A DNA stretch of 43,370 nucleotides, taken from an uncultured Anaerolineales bacterium (GTDB taxonomy: Bacteria; Chloroflexota; Anaerolineae; Anaerolineales; Villigracilaceae). Every line of letters starts with the position of its first letter. The first letter of the stretch is position 1. Of this stretch, positions 24,588-32,590 are shown in pieces. The position numbers and the translations under genes were made by a program. The notes below the pieces were generated by a model. That model searched no databases and was not told the origin of the DNA. It saw only the letters and a list, made by a program, of their open reading frames with translations. Where the stretch lies: assembly GCA_937928015.1 (NCBI GenBank), contig CALFXA010000026.1:1-43370 (forward strand). The letters run 5' to 3'.

Positions 24588-25329
24588 TGTCAAGACCTGG
24601 GCGACAACTACATCCAGGGCATCATGGCCAAGCCTGGCCTGGTGTATGCGCATAAGCACGATGGCAAGATCGAGTACCTGTCGATGCGGCTGTTGCCTGG
24701 CTTCGATGCTGAACGCAAATCTCACAACCCGAACTCCACCCTGGCGGGTCCACGGCGGCCATACTTCAACTGGCTGCACCGTGGCCACCACGCTGAGGGC
24801 CATGAAAAAGGGAAGCGCATCCACATCGTGGAAGGGCAGGGCGATGCGGTCACCTGGGGCCAGTTCGGCGAACCCGCGATGGCCCTGTGCGGTGCATCCT
24901 GGAAGTACCTGGCCGAGAGCGGGATCATCGAAATGCTCAAGGCTGAGTACGAGAACATCTGCTACACCACCGACGCGGACGCCCCAGGCCAGGCCATCGT
25001 GACGGGCGGGGGTAATGATGAAGGCAAATTTCCGCTGTCTGCTACTTTCGGCCCTATCCTGTGGGTCGAGCGCACGCCGAAGTTCGAGTGGACCCGCCCC
25101 GACGGGAAGGCCAAGGCGATCAAGGACGTGAACGACATCGCGCAGTACTTCAAGGACACGAAGGTCGAGGAGGAACAACGCAAGGCGGTGATCTTCAACG
25201 TCAACGCGCGGGCCGATTCTCAAGACCTTGTTGTTGAACGGGCAGGCTATTGCCTCGGCGGTGCATAATGGAGACTTGGAACGAGCCGAGGCCGCGGCAG
25301 ACGAGATCCTGGCTGGGCTCATCGAATAA
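24588..25329 (+). pseudogene. Truncated, frameshifted TOPRIM/DnaG-type phage primase
   Basis: From about 24588 the frame encodes the TOPRIM portion of a phage or plasmid primase: IHIVEGQGDAVTWGQFG carries the EG-x-x-D signature, followed by ALCGASW and CYTTDADAPG, the DxD-type metal site. The zinc-binding N-terminus is missing: a stop precedes 24588 and AT-rich cargo begins there. Near 25180-25213 the frame shifts. The first frame ends at 25268, but the second reads LLLNGQAIASAVHNGDLERAE and ends EILAGLIE at 25329, a convincing native C-terminus. It is therefore a remnant, unless the shift is a sequence error. ATG 24624 gives the longest intact piece (214 aa). Confidence 0.78.
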
Positions 25330-25358
25330 CCCTCTCCGCCCTTCGCTAGGGCTCAGGG

Positions 25359-25397
25359 CACCTCCCCCGAATGGAGAACACATTCAGGGGAGGAAGG
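25359..25397. repeat. REP-like hairpin
   Basis: CCTCCCCCGAATG pairs with CATTCAGGGGAGG (one mismatch) around a 7-nt loop, downstream of the primase remnant in a 198-bp gap. It has the form of the GGGGAGG-type palindromic repeats common in intergenic DNA. The poor T tail argues against a strong terminator. Confidence 0.55.
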
Positions 25398-25527
25398 TGG
25401 TTGTTAGAAATGGTTGCAGAAATTTAACAACCGAAAAACGCCCCCACCGCCCAGCCTGCGCTCGGACAGGTCTGAGAACGAGACAGACACCCGTGGCAGG
25501 GGAGGGCAGTGCAAGAGGAGAAGGACG

Positions 25528-25860
25528 ATGGACAATCTCATTGAAGGACGACCTGGCCAGCCCTATGTGCTACGCGAGATCCGCCAGGACGAGCGGATCA
25601 GCCAGGCGGTGAAGGCGGCAGTGCGGGAGTACCTGCGCCTGTTCGGGCACGGCCCGCAATATGTTTACCTGAGGCGGCTACCGAAGGATGTGGCGATCGG
25701 GTACGCGATCATGCACCTGGGCTGGGAGATCCTCCTCCTGCAGGCGGAGTGGGTCCCCGTGGGGTGCGTGGCCGTGGGTGAGCCAGGCAGGCAGATCGGC
25801 GAGGAATCGGAGCGCTTCGAGGCAGAGGAACTGCCCGCCCCGATGGTTCTGAAGGCTTGA
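25528..25860 (+). CDS. Hypothetical phage-element protein, 110 aa
   Basis: The family is not recognised. A soluble protein with a helical N-terminal half (ERISQAVKAAVREYLRLFG) and an acidic C-terminus. A purine-rich AGGAGAAGGACG precedes ATG 25528. It is GC-rich, like the primase remnant and the next gene, which starts 12 bp downstream, so the two form an operon of the phage-like element. Confidence 0.6.
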   Translation: MDNLIEGRPGQPYVLREIRQDERISQAVKAAVREYLRLFGHGPQYVYLRRLPKDVAIGYAIMHLGWEILLLQAEWVPVGCVAVGEPGRQIGEESERFEAEELPAPMVLKA

Positions 25861-25872
25861 AAGGAGACTCTG

Positions 25873-26169
25873 ATGGACGGGACGCTGGGCAACTTGAAGG
25901 TATGGAAGTGCGAGAAGGGCCACGTGCTGGGCCTGGTGCGCAGGGACAGGAACAAAACCAAGGAACAGCGCGAGTTCTGGGTTTCGCGGCTGATGCTGTT
26001 CCGCCAGGCGCTGGACGAGACCGAGGATGTGGAAAGGGGAGACGTGATCGCGCTGATCGAGGGCACCACCCTGGACGTGAAGTGTTCGGTGCCAGGCTGC
26101 GGCTGTGCCCGCACCTGGTGGACGGGGGAGGATGCGCTGGAGCGGCTGATTGAGAGGCGCAGGTCGTGA
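25873..26169 (+). CDS. Small cysteine-rich phage-element protein, 98 aa
   Basis: The family is not recognised. A KCEKGH motif near residue 13 and a CSVPGCGC cluster near residue 72 could together bind zinc, as in small phage regulators. AAAGGAG precedes the ATG. The last 12 codons plus the following hairpin (GGCGCAGG with CCTGCGCC, 26157-26179) are repeated almost exactly at 32587-32632, beyond the cassette array. This shows that the locus was duplicated or split when the array arrived. Confidence 0.65.
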   Translation: MDGTLGNLKVWKCEKGHVLGLVRRDRNKTKEQREFWVSRLMLFRQALDETEDVERGDVIALIEGTTLDVKCSVPGCGCARTWWTGEDALERLIERRRS

Positions 26170-26330
26170 GGCCTGCGCCGAGGAGGGGGATTCAAAATTC
26201 CTTGTTGAACTTCACTAGGAAACGACATATAATTTTATACAGGTATAGGAGATGCTACAGCAGACATGCTGTATAGACTAGGTCCGCTTTCTGTTTATTT
26301 GTTTTAATCTGTGGTTGCCTAATGTCCTAC
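26134..26330 (+). repeat. Diverged direct repeat, left copy
   Basis: The first 46 bases (26134-26179) match 32587-32632 with two mismatches. The following about 150 bases align more loosely, sharing CAAAATT, the promoter TTGAAC-17-TATAAT, ATACAGGTATAGG-like and TTTTAATCTGTGGTT segments. The two copies bracket the cassette array. Confidence 0.75.
26205..26233 (+). promoter_or_regulatory. Promoter, copy 2 of the repeated promoter element
   Basis: TTGAAC (26205-26210), a 17-bp spacer (TTCACTAGGAAACGACA) and TATAAT (26228-26233) face the first cassette gene. The spacer aligns with those of the promoters at 18689 and 32653. Downstream, 26317-26341 and 26343-26359 form two small hairpins in the leader. 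Confidence 0.72.
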
Positions 26331-26426
26331 ATGAATTAGGCGATCCCCCTAAAGGGGATGATGTAGATAGAAAGCGCCGTCTAAGCTCTAGTTGGTGCGC
26401 CCCTTGCAGAATAAGAGCAATAGACA

Positions 26427-26579
26427 ATGATAGACGGAAACGACAATAATAAATCCCATCGAATAATCCCCGCTGTTGTTTTAATTTTGACAGGGGTTGT
26501 ATTCCTTTTGATACTATGCATTTGTATTCTTCTTGTCCTGTTTTTGATTTATGGACAACGCCTAATCTATCTTTTGTAG
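26427..26579 (+). CDS. Short single-span membrane peptide, 50 aa
   Basis: An open frame from ATG 26427 to TAG 26579: about 14 polar residues, then a long very hydrophobic helix (IIPAVVLILTGVVFLLILCICILLVLF) and a short tail. Its stop is 11 bases before the lipoprotein start at 26590, and its end supplies that gene's ribosome-binding site, so coupling is likely. No obvious Shine-Dalgarno of its own. It could be real or a fortuitous AT-rich frame. Confidence 0.45.
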   Translation: MIDGNDNNKSHRIIPAVVLILTGVVFLLILCICILLVLFLIYGQRLIYLL

Positions 26580-26589
26580 GATGGGTACT

Positions 26590-27666
26590 ATGAATAAAAG
26601 ATTCATGCTAGTATTTATCGTGGCTACGCTTACATTGGCTAGTTGTGGCACGCCACAAAATGGGACAACATATATTGTTCCACAGCAAATAAACGACCCC
26701 CAAATATCGGAAATAACTCCAGTTTATGAAACCCAAGTCGAACGGGTGAATAACTGTGACGGGACAAACCCAATATACAATGTAAGTTATAAAACTATTG
26801 AAGTACAACGAGCGAGTTTTGAAGTAACAGTAGGCGCAGGCGGACTCGTAACTGGTACACCTGTTCCTTCTGTATTGGAAGTGCAATTAGAAGCACGAAT
26901 AACCGCTGCTCTTGCTAAAGATTACGGTCTGACCACTGAAAAAAATCACGACTTAACTCTTAATAATGTCACTGGCACGTTTCTAGAACATACTATCATA
27001 TGGAAGGTGACACGGGTAAAAGGGCTTATTGATGTGATTTATGGTGATGGCACAGCGCAGGTAGGTTTTGAAAAAATTGCAAATGTTGAATTGTATAATC
27101 GCACGAGTGTCCCCCTTGATTGCAATAACACAAACTTGCAGTCACCCCCTACGTCAACGACTTCAATTGAAATTCCCGTTGCAACTTTAGAAACTGAATC
27201 ACCTCAAGTTTCCACGCCTGAAATTCCAGTAATTCTCCCTACTGCCGCGCCTGTTTCTATTGGAAATATTTCAGTTGCAGGGAATTCTAGTGAAGGTACA
27301 AAGTTTACAGCAACACAAACTGGCATTTATATTTTCAAATACATTGGCGGCTCATATTCGACTTATCCTTCAAGCAAAAAACCGCCAGTTGGAACGCTTA
27401 CGTGGTTGACTGGAATCAGAGTTTTCAAAAATCGTGCAGTAGAATGGAATGGAATTGCCATTAGTGATTACTCTGATTACCGCGCTGTTGATTATGCTTA
27501 TTACGCAAGCGCAAGCGAAGTTGAAAATATTGCCAAAGGCTCAATTTTGACAGTTTCTCTACAAAAAGGAGATTACTTAATATTTGTGGCTGTGGATGAA
27601 TTGCCTTATTATTCCGACAATCCAGGTGAAGTTAAGTTTGAAGTGTTGTATACGCCAAATCAATGA
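26590..27666 (+). CDS. Cassette 1: secreted lipoprotein with NNC-type domain and beta-sandwich domain
   Basis: At 358 aa, the signal peptide ends in the lipobox TLASC, so it is a membrane-anchored exported lipoprotein. Domain 1 (about 40-185) contains VNNCDGTNP, a long stretch with KDYGLTTEK, and THE-type strands (FLEHTIIWKVTRVKG). The same pattern recurs in the lipoproteins at 28656 and 33629. A Pro/Thr linker (about 190-230) joins domain 2 (about 232-358), a beta domain (ISVAGNSSEGTKFTATQTGIYIFKY) that resembles the end of the 28656 product. ATG 26590 has AGGATGG at good spacing; ATG 26581 is an alternative. First gene of the array; attC A follows its stop. Confidence 0.75.
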   Translation: MNKRFMLVFIVATLTLASCGTPQNGTTYIVPQQINDPQISEITPVYETQVERVNNCDGTNPIYNVSYKTIEVQRASFEVTVGAGGLVTGTPVPSVLEVQLEARITAALAKDYGLTTEKNHDLTLNNVTGTFLEHTIIWKVTRVKGLIDVIYGDGTAQVGFEKIANVELYNRTSVPLDCNNTNLQSPPTSTTSIEIPVATLETESPQVSTPEIPVILPTAAPVSIGNISVAGNSSEGTKFTATQTGIYIFKYIGGSYSTYPSSKKPPVGTLTWLTGIRVFKNRAVEWNGIAISDYSDYRAVDYAYYASASEVENIAKGSILTVSLQKGDYLIFVAVDELPYYSDNPGEVKFEVLYTPNQ

Positions 27667-27684
27667 GTCGCAAAGCCAAAGGCT

Positions 27685-27814
27685 TGCCAACAAAGCGTGC
27701 ACTGAACGCTGGGGATTCTGCGGCATTTTCGGGCTTTTTCTACACCCAAGCAGAGTCCTGCTCTCGGAGTTTTATCTCGTCCCGCCCACCCGCAAGTAAC
27801 GCAAACCGTTGGGC
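27685..27814 (+). other. attC site A (integron cassette recombination site)
   Basis: It begins GCCAACAAAGCGTGCACT and ends CAAGTAACGCAAACCGTTGGGC. The outer boxes (GCCAAC/GTTGGGC) are inverted, with the canonical GTTRRRY crossover at 27808, and the inner boxes (GCGTGCACT/AGTAACGC) are also complementary. About 90 bases of variable loop lie between, total 130 bp. Confidence 0.82.
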
Positions 27815-27856
27815 GCTCAATGGGAATTGTATTTTCTCAAGAGGGAGCAGGTACTG

Positions 27857-28465
27857 ATGACAAAAGGTGATACCGCGCGAACGTTTTACGAGAGTGCTCG
27901 AACTGAACTAATTCAACGCATTCAACTGAGAGACAACGCACTTGTTTTGTTCTTAGGCGCGATAAGTGCCATTTTTGGATTTTCGGGAAAATTTGGAAAT
28001 AATGATTTTGGTTTTTTCTTAATCATTCCATATTTGGCATTTGGTGCAGCAACCATTGTTGAACATCATAATTCAATGATAGGCTTATTAGGCTTATTCT
28101 TATCTGTTGAGCTTGGCGAGTATTTTAAGGAAATTAAAGAGAATGCTCCTCAATGGGACACTTCATCATCCCTACTTTCATCATCACTTTGGCACGCTAA
28201 GTCAAAGAAATATTTTGATATAGCAAGCCCATTTTTTCTACGGAGGAAGATTGGTCACTGGATCTTGTTACTCACTCCTTCAATAGTGAGTCTTGTCATC
28301 AATTATGAGTACTACAACGTATGCAATTATGGATATTGGTCAGTGGCATGGTGGCTGGGAGCAGTATTTACAATCCTTACTTATTTTGTTATTAGACAAT
28401 CAAGCCAATACCGTGCAAAACTATATTCATACTACAAAGATGAAGGATCGCGGAATACAGATTAG
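27857..28465 (+). CDS. Cassette 2: multi-spanning membrane protein, 202 aa
   Basis: Cassette gene between attC A and attC B. A basic amphipathic N-terminus (ARTFYESARTELIQRIQLRDN) precedes two helices (about 27-45 and 52-75), a cytoplasmic loop, then two to three more helices (about 135-185) and a polar tail. GGGAG lies ten bases upstream of ATG 27857. The family is not recognised. The layout, a membrane-proximal helix before paired TM hairpins, resembles SLATT-type effectors only superficially. Confidence 0.65.
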   Translation: MTKGDTARTFYESARTELIQRIQLRDNALVLFLGAISAIFGFSGKFGNNDFGFFLIIPYLAFGAATIVEHHNSMIGLLGLFLSVELGEYFKEIKENAPQWDTSSSLLSSSLWHAKSKKYFDIASPFFLRRKIGHWILLLTPSIVSLVINYEYYNVCNYGYWSVAWWLGAVFTILTYFVIRQSSQYRAKLYSYYKDEGSRNTD

Positions 28466-28495
28466 AAAACCTATTATGGAATTAGGTTTTAAACC

Positions 28496-28623
28496 GCCCA
28501 ACAAGGCGTGCAGGCGGACTTGGTGGTGCGCGCCGCGCTAAAACCGCCGTCTTGGCGAGGAGCTATTTTCCGTTTCGTGAGTTGATTCTCCCACCCACCA
28601 GCGGGTAATGCAAACCGTTAGCC
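28496..28623 (+). other. attC site B
   Basis: GCCCAAC at 28496 followed by AAGGCGTGCAGG, ending GGGTAATGCAAACCGTTAGCC (28617-28623). It is more divergent than the others in the last bases of the R' box, but the layout and 128-bp length match. It separates cassette 2 from cassette 3. Confidence 0.75.
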
Positions 28624-28655
28624 TGCCCCTTTCAAATATCAGCAAAGGAAATGCC

Positions 28656-29567
28656 ATGAGAAAATTCGTCTTCACAGCAATCGTCTTAATTTCCATCATG
28701 TTGGCAGGATGTGATACCAATGCTGGTACAGTTGACCTCGCAGTTAATGAAACTAGCGCAGAGATTACAGAAGTTACCTACGAAACAATCCACATGAATA
28801 ATTGTGGTAGTGCAGGTGATGTAAAGCAAACTGCGGAAAGGTCAAAATCTGTTAATGTCGAATATGCCGGCTCGTTTGGAGTAGATAAAGTATTAGTGAA
28901 TGGCGAAGTCTCTGCAAAATACGGGGAAATTAATGCAATGGCAAAGAAAATAGAGTTAACTGCTCCAGCGGGTACAAATATGGAGTTCAGACTTAAGTGG
29001 ACAGAAAAAACTTGGGTTGGCGTTGTCACGGCACAAGGTAAAGATGGACAAGCAAATTACAAAGTAAGTGTCCCTATTTCGGTTGACTTAGAGAGCAGTA
29101 AAGATTTAGGCTGTGGCACGTCGAATAACTCTCCATCTATTCCCACTTCTTTACCGCCCGCTACGCAGCAATCATCCCCAATAAATTTCTCCGATTTATA
29201 TGTGGCAGCCAATGCAGAGAATGGAGTAGCATTTACTGCACCGACAGACGGCAATTATCGGTTTACTATCAAAGAAGGTATTTATTGCTGGGGTAGTCAA
29301 GGTAAATGCAGGTCAATTATTCATGGTTATTTAAATCGTGAAATTGACTGGGGTCTTTGGTATAACTTGACCCATCCAATAAATCAAGATTATGAAATTG
29401 GTTGTTGGGAAAATGAAACTGCGGCTAATCCTAATTGTTCTGTTGGTCAGTCCGTTATTGTGGCTATGAAAGGGCAACAATATATCAAATGGATTATTAT
29501 GGAGCAAAAAGGGTCTTTTGGAGACGACACTGGAAATGTTGTGCTTGCAGTTGAGAAACTTCCATAG
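28656..29567 (+). CDS. Cassette 3: secreted lipoprotein with NNC-type domain
   Basis: At 303 aa, the lipobox IMLAGC follows a hydrophobic signal peptide. Domain 1 (about 25-155) has NNCGSAGDVKQTAE, then SAKYGEINA, then LTAPAGTNMEFRLKWTEKTWVGVV, matching the spacing of the cassette 1 and 33629 proteins. After a Ser/Pro linker comes domain 2 (about 178-303; LYVAANAENGVAFTAPTDGNYRFTI), a beta domain like the end of the cassette 1 product but with extra cysteines that may form disulfides. ATG 28656 has AAAGGA six bases upstream. Exported to the cell surface; function unknown. Confidence 0.75.
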   Translation: MRKFVFTAIVLISIMLAGCDTNAGTVDLAVNETSAEITEVTYETIHMNNCGSAGDVKQTAERSKSVNVEYAGSFGVDKVLVNGEVSAKYGEINAMAKKIELTAPAGTNMEFRLKWTEKTWVGVVTAQGKDGQANYKVSVPISVDLESSKDLGCGTSNNSPSIPTSLPPATQQSSPINFSDLYVAANAENGVAFTAPTDGNYRFTIKEGIYCWGSQGKCRSIIHGYLNREIDWGLWYNLTHPINQDYEIGCWENETAANPNCSVGQSVIVAMKGQQYIKWIIMEQKGSFGDDTGNVVLAVEKLP

Positions 29568-29592
29568 CAAAAGTTGTCTCAAAATGAAAACG

Positions 29593-29709
29593 GGCTAACA
29601 AAGCGTGGACTTGACGGGTGGGATTCTGCGCCCCCAGGCGCGGACGGCCTTTCACCCAACACACCCCGCCCTGCGCGGACAGCCTTTCACCCAACGCAAA
29701 CCGTTGGGC
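29593..29709 (+). other. attC site C
   Basis: GGCTAACAAAGCGTGGACTTGACG at the left and AACGCAAACCGTTGGGC at the right (GTTGGGC 29703-29709), 117 bp. The loop holds two tandem units of the GCGGACRGCCTTTCACCCAAC type that recur in sites D, E and F and in the terminase. Confidence 0.82.
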
Positions 29710-29755
29710 TGCCATGATTGTGAAATGACTGGAGAACTTCCTAGAGGAGAACTAA

Positions 29756-30157
29756 ATGACTGAAGTTCGTAACGATTACGAAAATGCACTTGAGGTATTC
29801 AAACTTCAGCTCCAATGTGTTGTGAATGATGACAAGAAAACACAAATGGGAATTTATGCAGAAGATCTGCGTTACGAATTCCCATTTGCAACCGATAGAC
29901 CGAAACTGATTGAGGGGCGTGACGCTTTTCAAAAAGTAATGGAGCCGATTTGGGAAAGAAGGCGTAAGAACAATATAAAACTCGCGGCAGATAGGTACGA
30001 ATTCCATGCCACAGATGAGGCTGGGCTTTTTCTGGCCGTATTTGTACTGACAGCTTTTATCGAGAACCAAAAGGAACCAGTATCCTCACCTTGCGTACAG
30101 CTACTTCGAATTCATAATGGCTATATTGTTGAGGTACGAGAATATTTTGAACCGTGA
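29756..30157 (+). CDS. Cassette 4: SnoaL/NTF2-like protein, 133 aa
   Basis: A compact alpha+beta protein with the SnoaL/NTF2 cone-fold pattern: N-terminal helices, IYAEDLRYEFPFA, the EGRDAFQKVMEPIW helix, then long strands (YEFHATDEAGLFLAVFVLTAF; CVQLLRIHNGYIVEVREYFEP). Members include enzymes and ligand-binding proteins, so the activity cannot be told. AGAGGAG lies upstream of the ATG. Single-gene cassette between attC C and D, with no recognisable promoter of its own. Confidence 0.75.
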   Translation: MTEVRNDYENALEVFKLQLQCVVNDDKKTQMGIYAEDLRYEFPFATDRPKLIEGRDAFQKVMEPIWERRRKNNIKLAADRYEFHATDEAGLFLAVFVLTAFIENQKEPVSSPCVQLLRIHNGYIVEVREYFEP

Positions 30158-30240
30158 CCAAGATCAGAGGTTGGCATAGTGTAGAGAAACTTATCTTTTG
30201 AAAAGAGACATGGAAGAAGTTGGAGCAATTAAGATCGGCA

Positions 30241-30404
30241 GCCCAACAAAGCGTACACTTGACGGGTAGGATTCTGCGCTCCCAGGTGCGGACTCCCGTC
30301 CAGCGCGGACAGCTTTTCGCCCAGCACACCCCGCCCTGCGCGGGATAGCCTTTGACCCAACGCACCCCGCGCCCGCCCAGCGCGGGTAACGCAAACCATT
30401 AGCC
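30241..30404 (+). other. attC site D
   Basis: GCCCAACAAAGCGTACACTTGACG at 30241 and GGGTAACGCAAACCATTAGCC at the right, 164 bp. The crossover triplet is ATT instead of GTT (30398-30400), which may make it inactive. It contains extra GC-rich repeat units, explaining its greater length. Confidence 0.78.
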
Positions 30405-30522
30405 CGCCCGTGCAAATTACTTGGCACACACGTAATCTTTGTCCAGATATTAGGTAATGTCCGCTACGTGCAAATAAAATTGCACAACTTTCTCAGATGA
30501 GCTAAACTCTGATTGGAGATTT

Positions 30523-30867
30523 ATGAAAAAAGTGATTGAAATTCGCTCTTATTGTCTTAAGCCTGGAACAAGGGATGAATTCCTAAAAGTTATGACTGAA
30601 GAGTCATTGCCAATGTTGAGGCGCTGGGGTTTTGATATTGTGAGTTATGGTTCATCAATTCATGATGATGATTCCTGTTATCTAATCCGTGCCTATTTAG
30701 ATCTAAATGATCTACAGAATAGCGAAAAAGCATTCTATGGAAGCTCCGAATGGAAGGAAGGACCGAGAGAATCGATAGTCTCTAAAATTGTTACTGATAC
30801 AACGATTGTAATTGAGATGGAAGAGGCAAAGATTGGCAATTTGAGAATGGCTGAAAATGCAGGCTAA
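30523..30867 (+). CDS. Cassette 5: NIPSNAP-family protein, 114 aa
   Basis: A ferredoxin-like alpha/beta barrel protein of the NIPSNAP type: VIEIRSYCLKPGTRDEFLKVM at the start, a central FDIVSYGSSIHDDDSCYLIRAY strand pair, and a WKEGPRESIV helix. The function of bacterial members is mostly unknown. TTGGAG lies seven bases before the ATG. The DNA around its stop (TGCAGGCTAAC at 30860) is repeated at 31022, where attC E begins, hinting at a local duplication of about 160 bp spacing. Confidence 0.75.
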   Translation: MKKVIEIRSYCLKPGTRDEFLKVMTEESLPMLRRWGFDIVSYGSSIHDDDSCYLIRAYLDLNDLQNSEKAFYGSSEWKEGPRESIVSKIVTDTTIVIEMEEAKIGNLRMAENAG

Positions 30868-31024
30868 CTACACATTGAAGCACACCCTCTTCATAACAAG
30901 ATTGTGACATTTTGTCTGTTGTGTACAGCAGGTGCCTTTACAAGGGCATTTCGGTAGGAGTCTTTCAACCTGCGCATTCAAATGTTTTTCTGGTTACAAG
31001 AAGTTGGTTCCTCTGACTCATGCA

Positions 31025-31149
31025 GGCTAACAAAGCGTGGACCTGACGCTGGGGATTCTGCCCCATTTGGCGCGGAACTCCCCCCTGCGCGGACAGCTTT
31101 TCGCCCAACGCACCCCGCCCCCGCCTGCAAGTAACGCAAACCGTTGGGC
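31025..31149 (+). other. attC site E
   Basis: GGCTAACAAAGCGTGGACCTGACG to GCAAGTAACGCAAACCGTTGGGC (GTTGGGC 31143-31149), 125 bp. Left and right inner boxes are complementary. It contains one GCGGACAGCTTTTCGCCCAACG unit. The rest of the 416-bp gap around it (30868-31283) shows nothing else. Confidence 0.82.
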
Positions 31150-31283
31150 GCTTGGAGAGTAGTAAGTTGTACATATAGTCTGCTTTCTAGAAAAACCTCC
31201 AAACCCTACGGGGGAAGTTCATATTCGCTTCTAACCGTTGCGCGCTAAAGGTAAATATCTGTTCAAAGAAAGTTAAGTCTCCA

Positions 31284-32411
31284 ATGGACAATTCCAAAAT
31301 TACTCCCGAATTTAAGAGAAAATTTCAAGAGTCTTTTTGGTGGGCCGCCCCTATAAGTGTAGCAGCCGACCTGATTGCTATTTGGAGTCTGTTCAACTTC
31401 AAACAACAGTCTATAGATGCTCAACCAGTTTACACTCCTGGCATAATATATAGTGAAACTAAAGTTTTTGGCATTATTGGTATATCAGATGCTATTGTTT
31501 TAACTGGTTTTTTTACTGTATTCATAATAGTTAGCACAATTTACCTTGCTATTACCGCAAGTAAATCCAGAGGAGATTTATGGCCTTCTATTTGGGGAAC
31601 ATTCCTAAGTTTGTTGGTAGTCTGGTCCTATTTTCGCTTATGGTTAGGTGAGTATGGATGGTTATTGATTTTATTGGCTTTTGTCGTAATTGCTATAGTT
31701 ATTACCATCTTATTATTCAACACAACGACAATATCAGATACTTTCAGAGTGGGATGCGTTTTAATTACTGCAGTATTGGTAGTTATAACTATTTTCCTTG
31801 TAATTACCACAGGAGCGATGAACCAGTTCATGAGCACCAGGAATTCGCATCAGCCTGAATCTACTAATAATGTTCCAAATCAGCCGCCTACACAAAATCA
31901 AGAAACTTATGCTATTCCAACACTTGATATATCATCACCTACATCTGTTATCGCTTCTCCCACATCTCCAATAGTATCAAGAATTGCAGTATCTCTGCCC
32001 ACATTACAAGAATTGGCAGATAGCCCGAATATTTGGGGTTTATTCAAATATGAAAATCCTACGCATCCAACAACTCTTACTTATAATGCTACCATTCAAG
32101 GAAACTACAAATATAGATGGGGAGCGGTTTGGTGTGGAACTAGCAAGCAAATACTTCGAGAAATCATAAAACCCTTAACGATGACACTATTAATAGATGG
32201 GCAAATCGTCGATAAAAATCAGATATTAGAATTCGATGAAACGGTCAATGGGTGGGTATGTCACAGATGGGCAACCTTAATTTCTGGTTGGCAATCCAGC
32301 ACTACTGTAAAACTTGAGTTGAGTTACTTCTTATCCAAGACAATCTACGATGGAGTAGCTAGCACTCAAGCAGGAGAGTACCATCTAATTATTTTTGTTT
32401 CTGTACCATAA
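31284..32411 (+). CDS. Cassette 6: five-helix membrane protein with extracytoplasmic C-terminal domain, 375 aa
   Basis: Five transmembrane helices (about 22-40, 65-90, 97-115, 120-140 and 150-172) are followed by a Pro/Thr/Ser linker and a C-terminal beta-rich domain (about 235-375) that should lie outside. That part has WGAVWCGTSKQ and GWVCHRW, two cysteines that may pair. The N-terminus (MDNSKITPEFKRKFQESFWWA) is polar and cytoplasmic. The family is not recognised. The ribosome-binding site is weak. The membrane-plus-exported-domain design parallels the neighbouring lipoproteins, suggesting that cell-surface genes are enriched in this array. Confidence 0.65.
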   Translation: MDNSKITPEFKRKFQESFWWAAPISVAADLIAIWSLFNFKQQSIDAQPVYTPGIIYSETKVFGIIGISDAIVLTGFFTVFIIVSTIYLAITASKSRGDLWPSIWGTFLSLLVVWSYFRLWLGEYGWLLILLAFVVIAIVITILLFNTTTISDTFRVGCVLITAVLVVITIFLVITTGAMNQFMSTRNSHQPESTNNVPNQPPTQNQETYAIPTLDISSPTSVIASPTSPIVSRIAVSLPTLQELADSPNIWGLFKYENPTHPTTLTYNATIQGNYKYRWGAVWCGTSKQILREIIKPLTMTLLIDGQIVDKNQILEFDETVNGWVCHRWATLISGWQSSTTVKLELSYFLSKTIYDGVASTQAGEYHLIIFVSVP

Positions 32412-32499
32412 TGCCCATCCATCGGCATAAGTTCGATTTGTTTTTTTATGGAGTGCGTTTGTCTTTTCAGATTTGCATTCTTTCCAATTTAAAACGCGC

Positions 32500-32590
32500 C
32501 CGACACACGCTGCCCTCCCAGGCGCGGACAGCCCTTCGCCCAACACACCCCGCCCCGCGCAGACAGCCTTTCGCCCGACGCACCCCGCGC
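32500..32590 (+). other. Truncated attC-like site F
   Basis: The variable loop of an attC is present (CAGGCGCGGACAGCCCTTCGCCCAAC, then a second unit ending GCCCGACGCACCCCGCG), but neither the left GCCCAACAAAGCGTG box nor the right GTTGGGC box is found. At 32587 it fuses into the right copy of the phage-gene repeat, marking a recombination junction and the end of the array. Confidence 0.65.

Noticed and set aside
26317..26359. GCCTAAT...ATTAGGC hairpin as an attI or attC
   Set aside because: The arms pair but the spacing is only 11 bases, with ATT instead of GTT and no inner boxes; treated as a leader hairpin.
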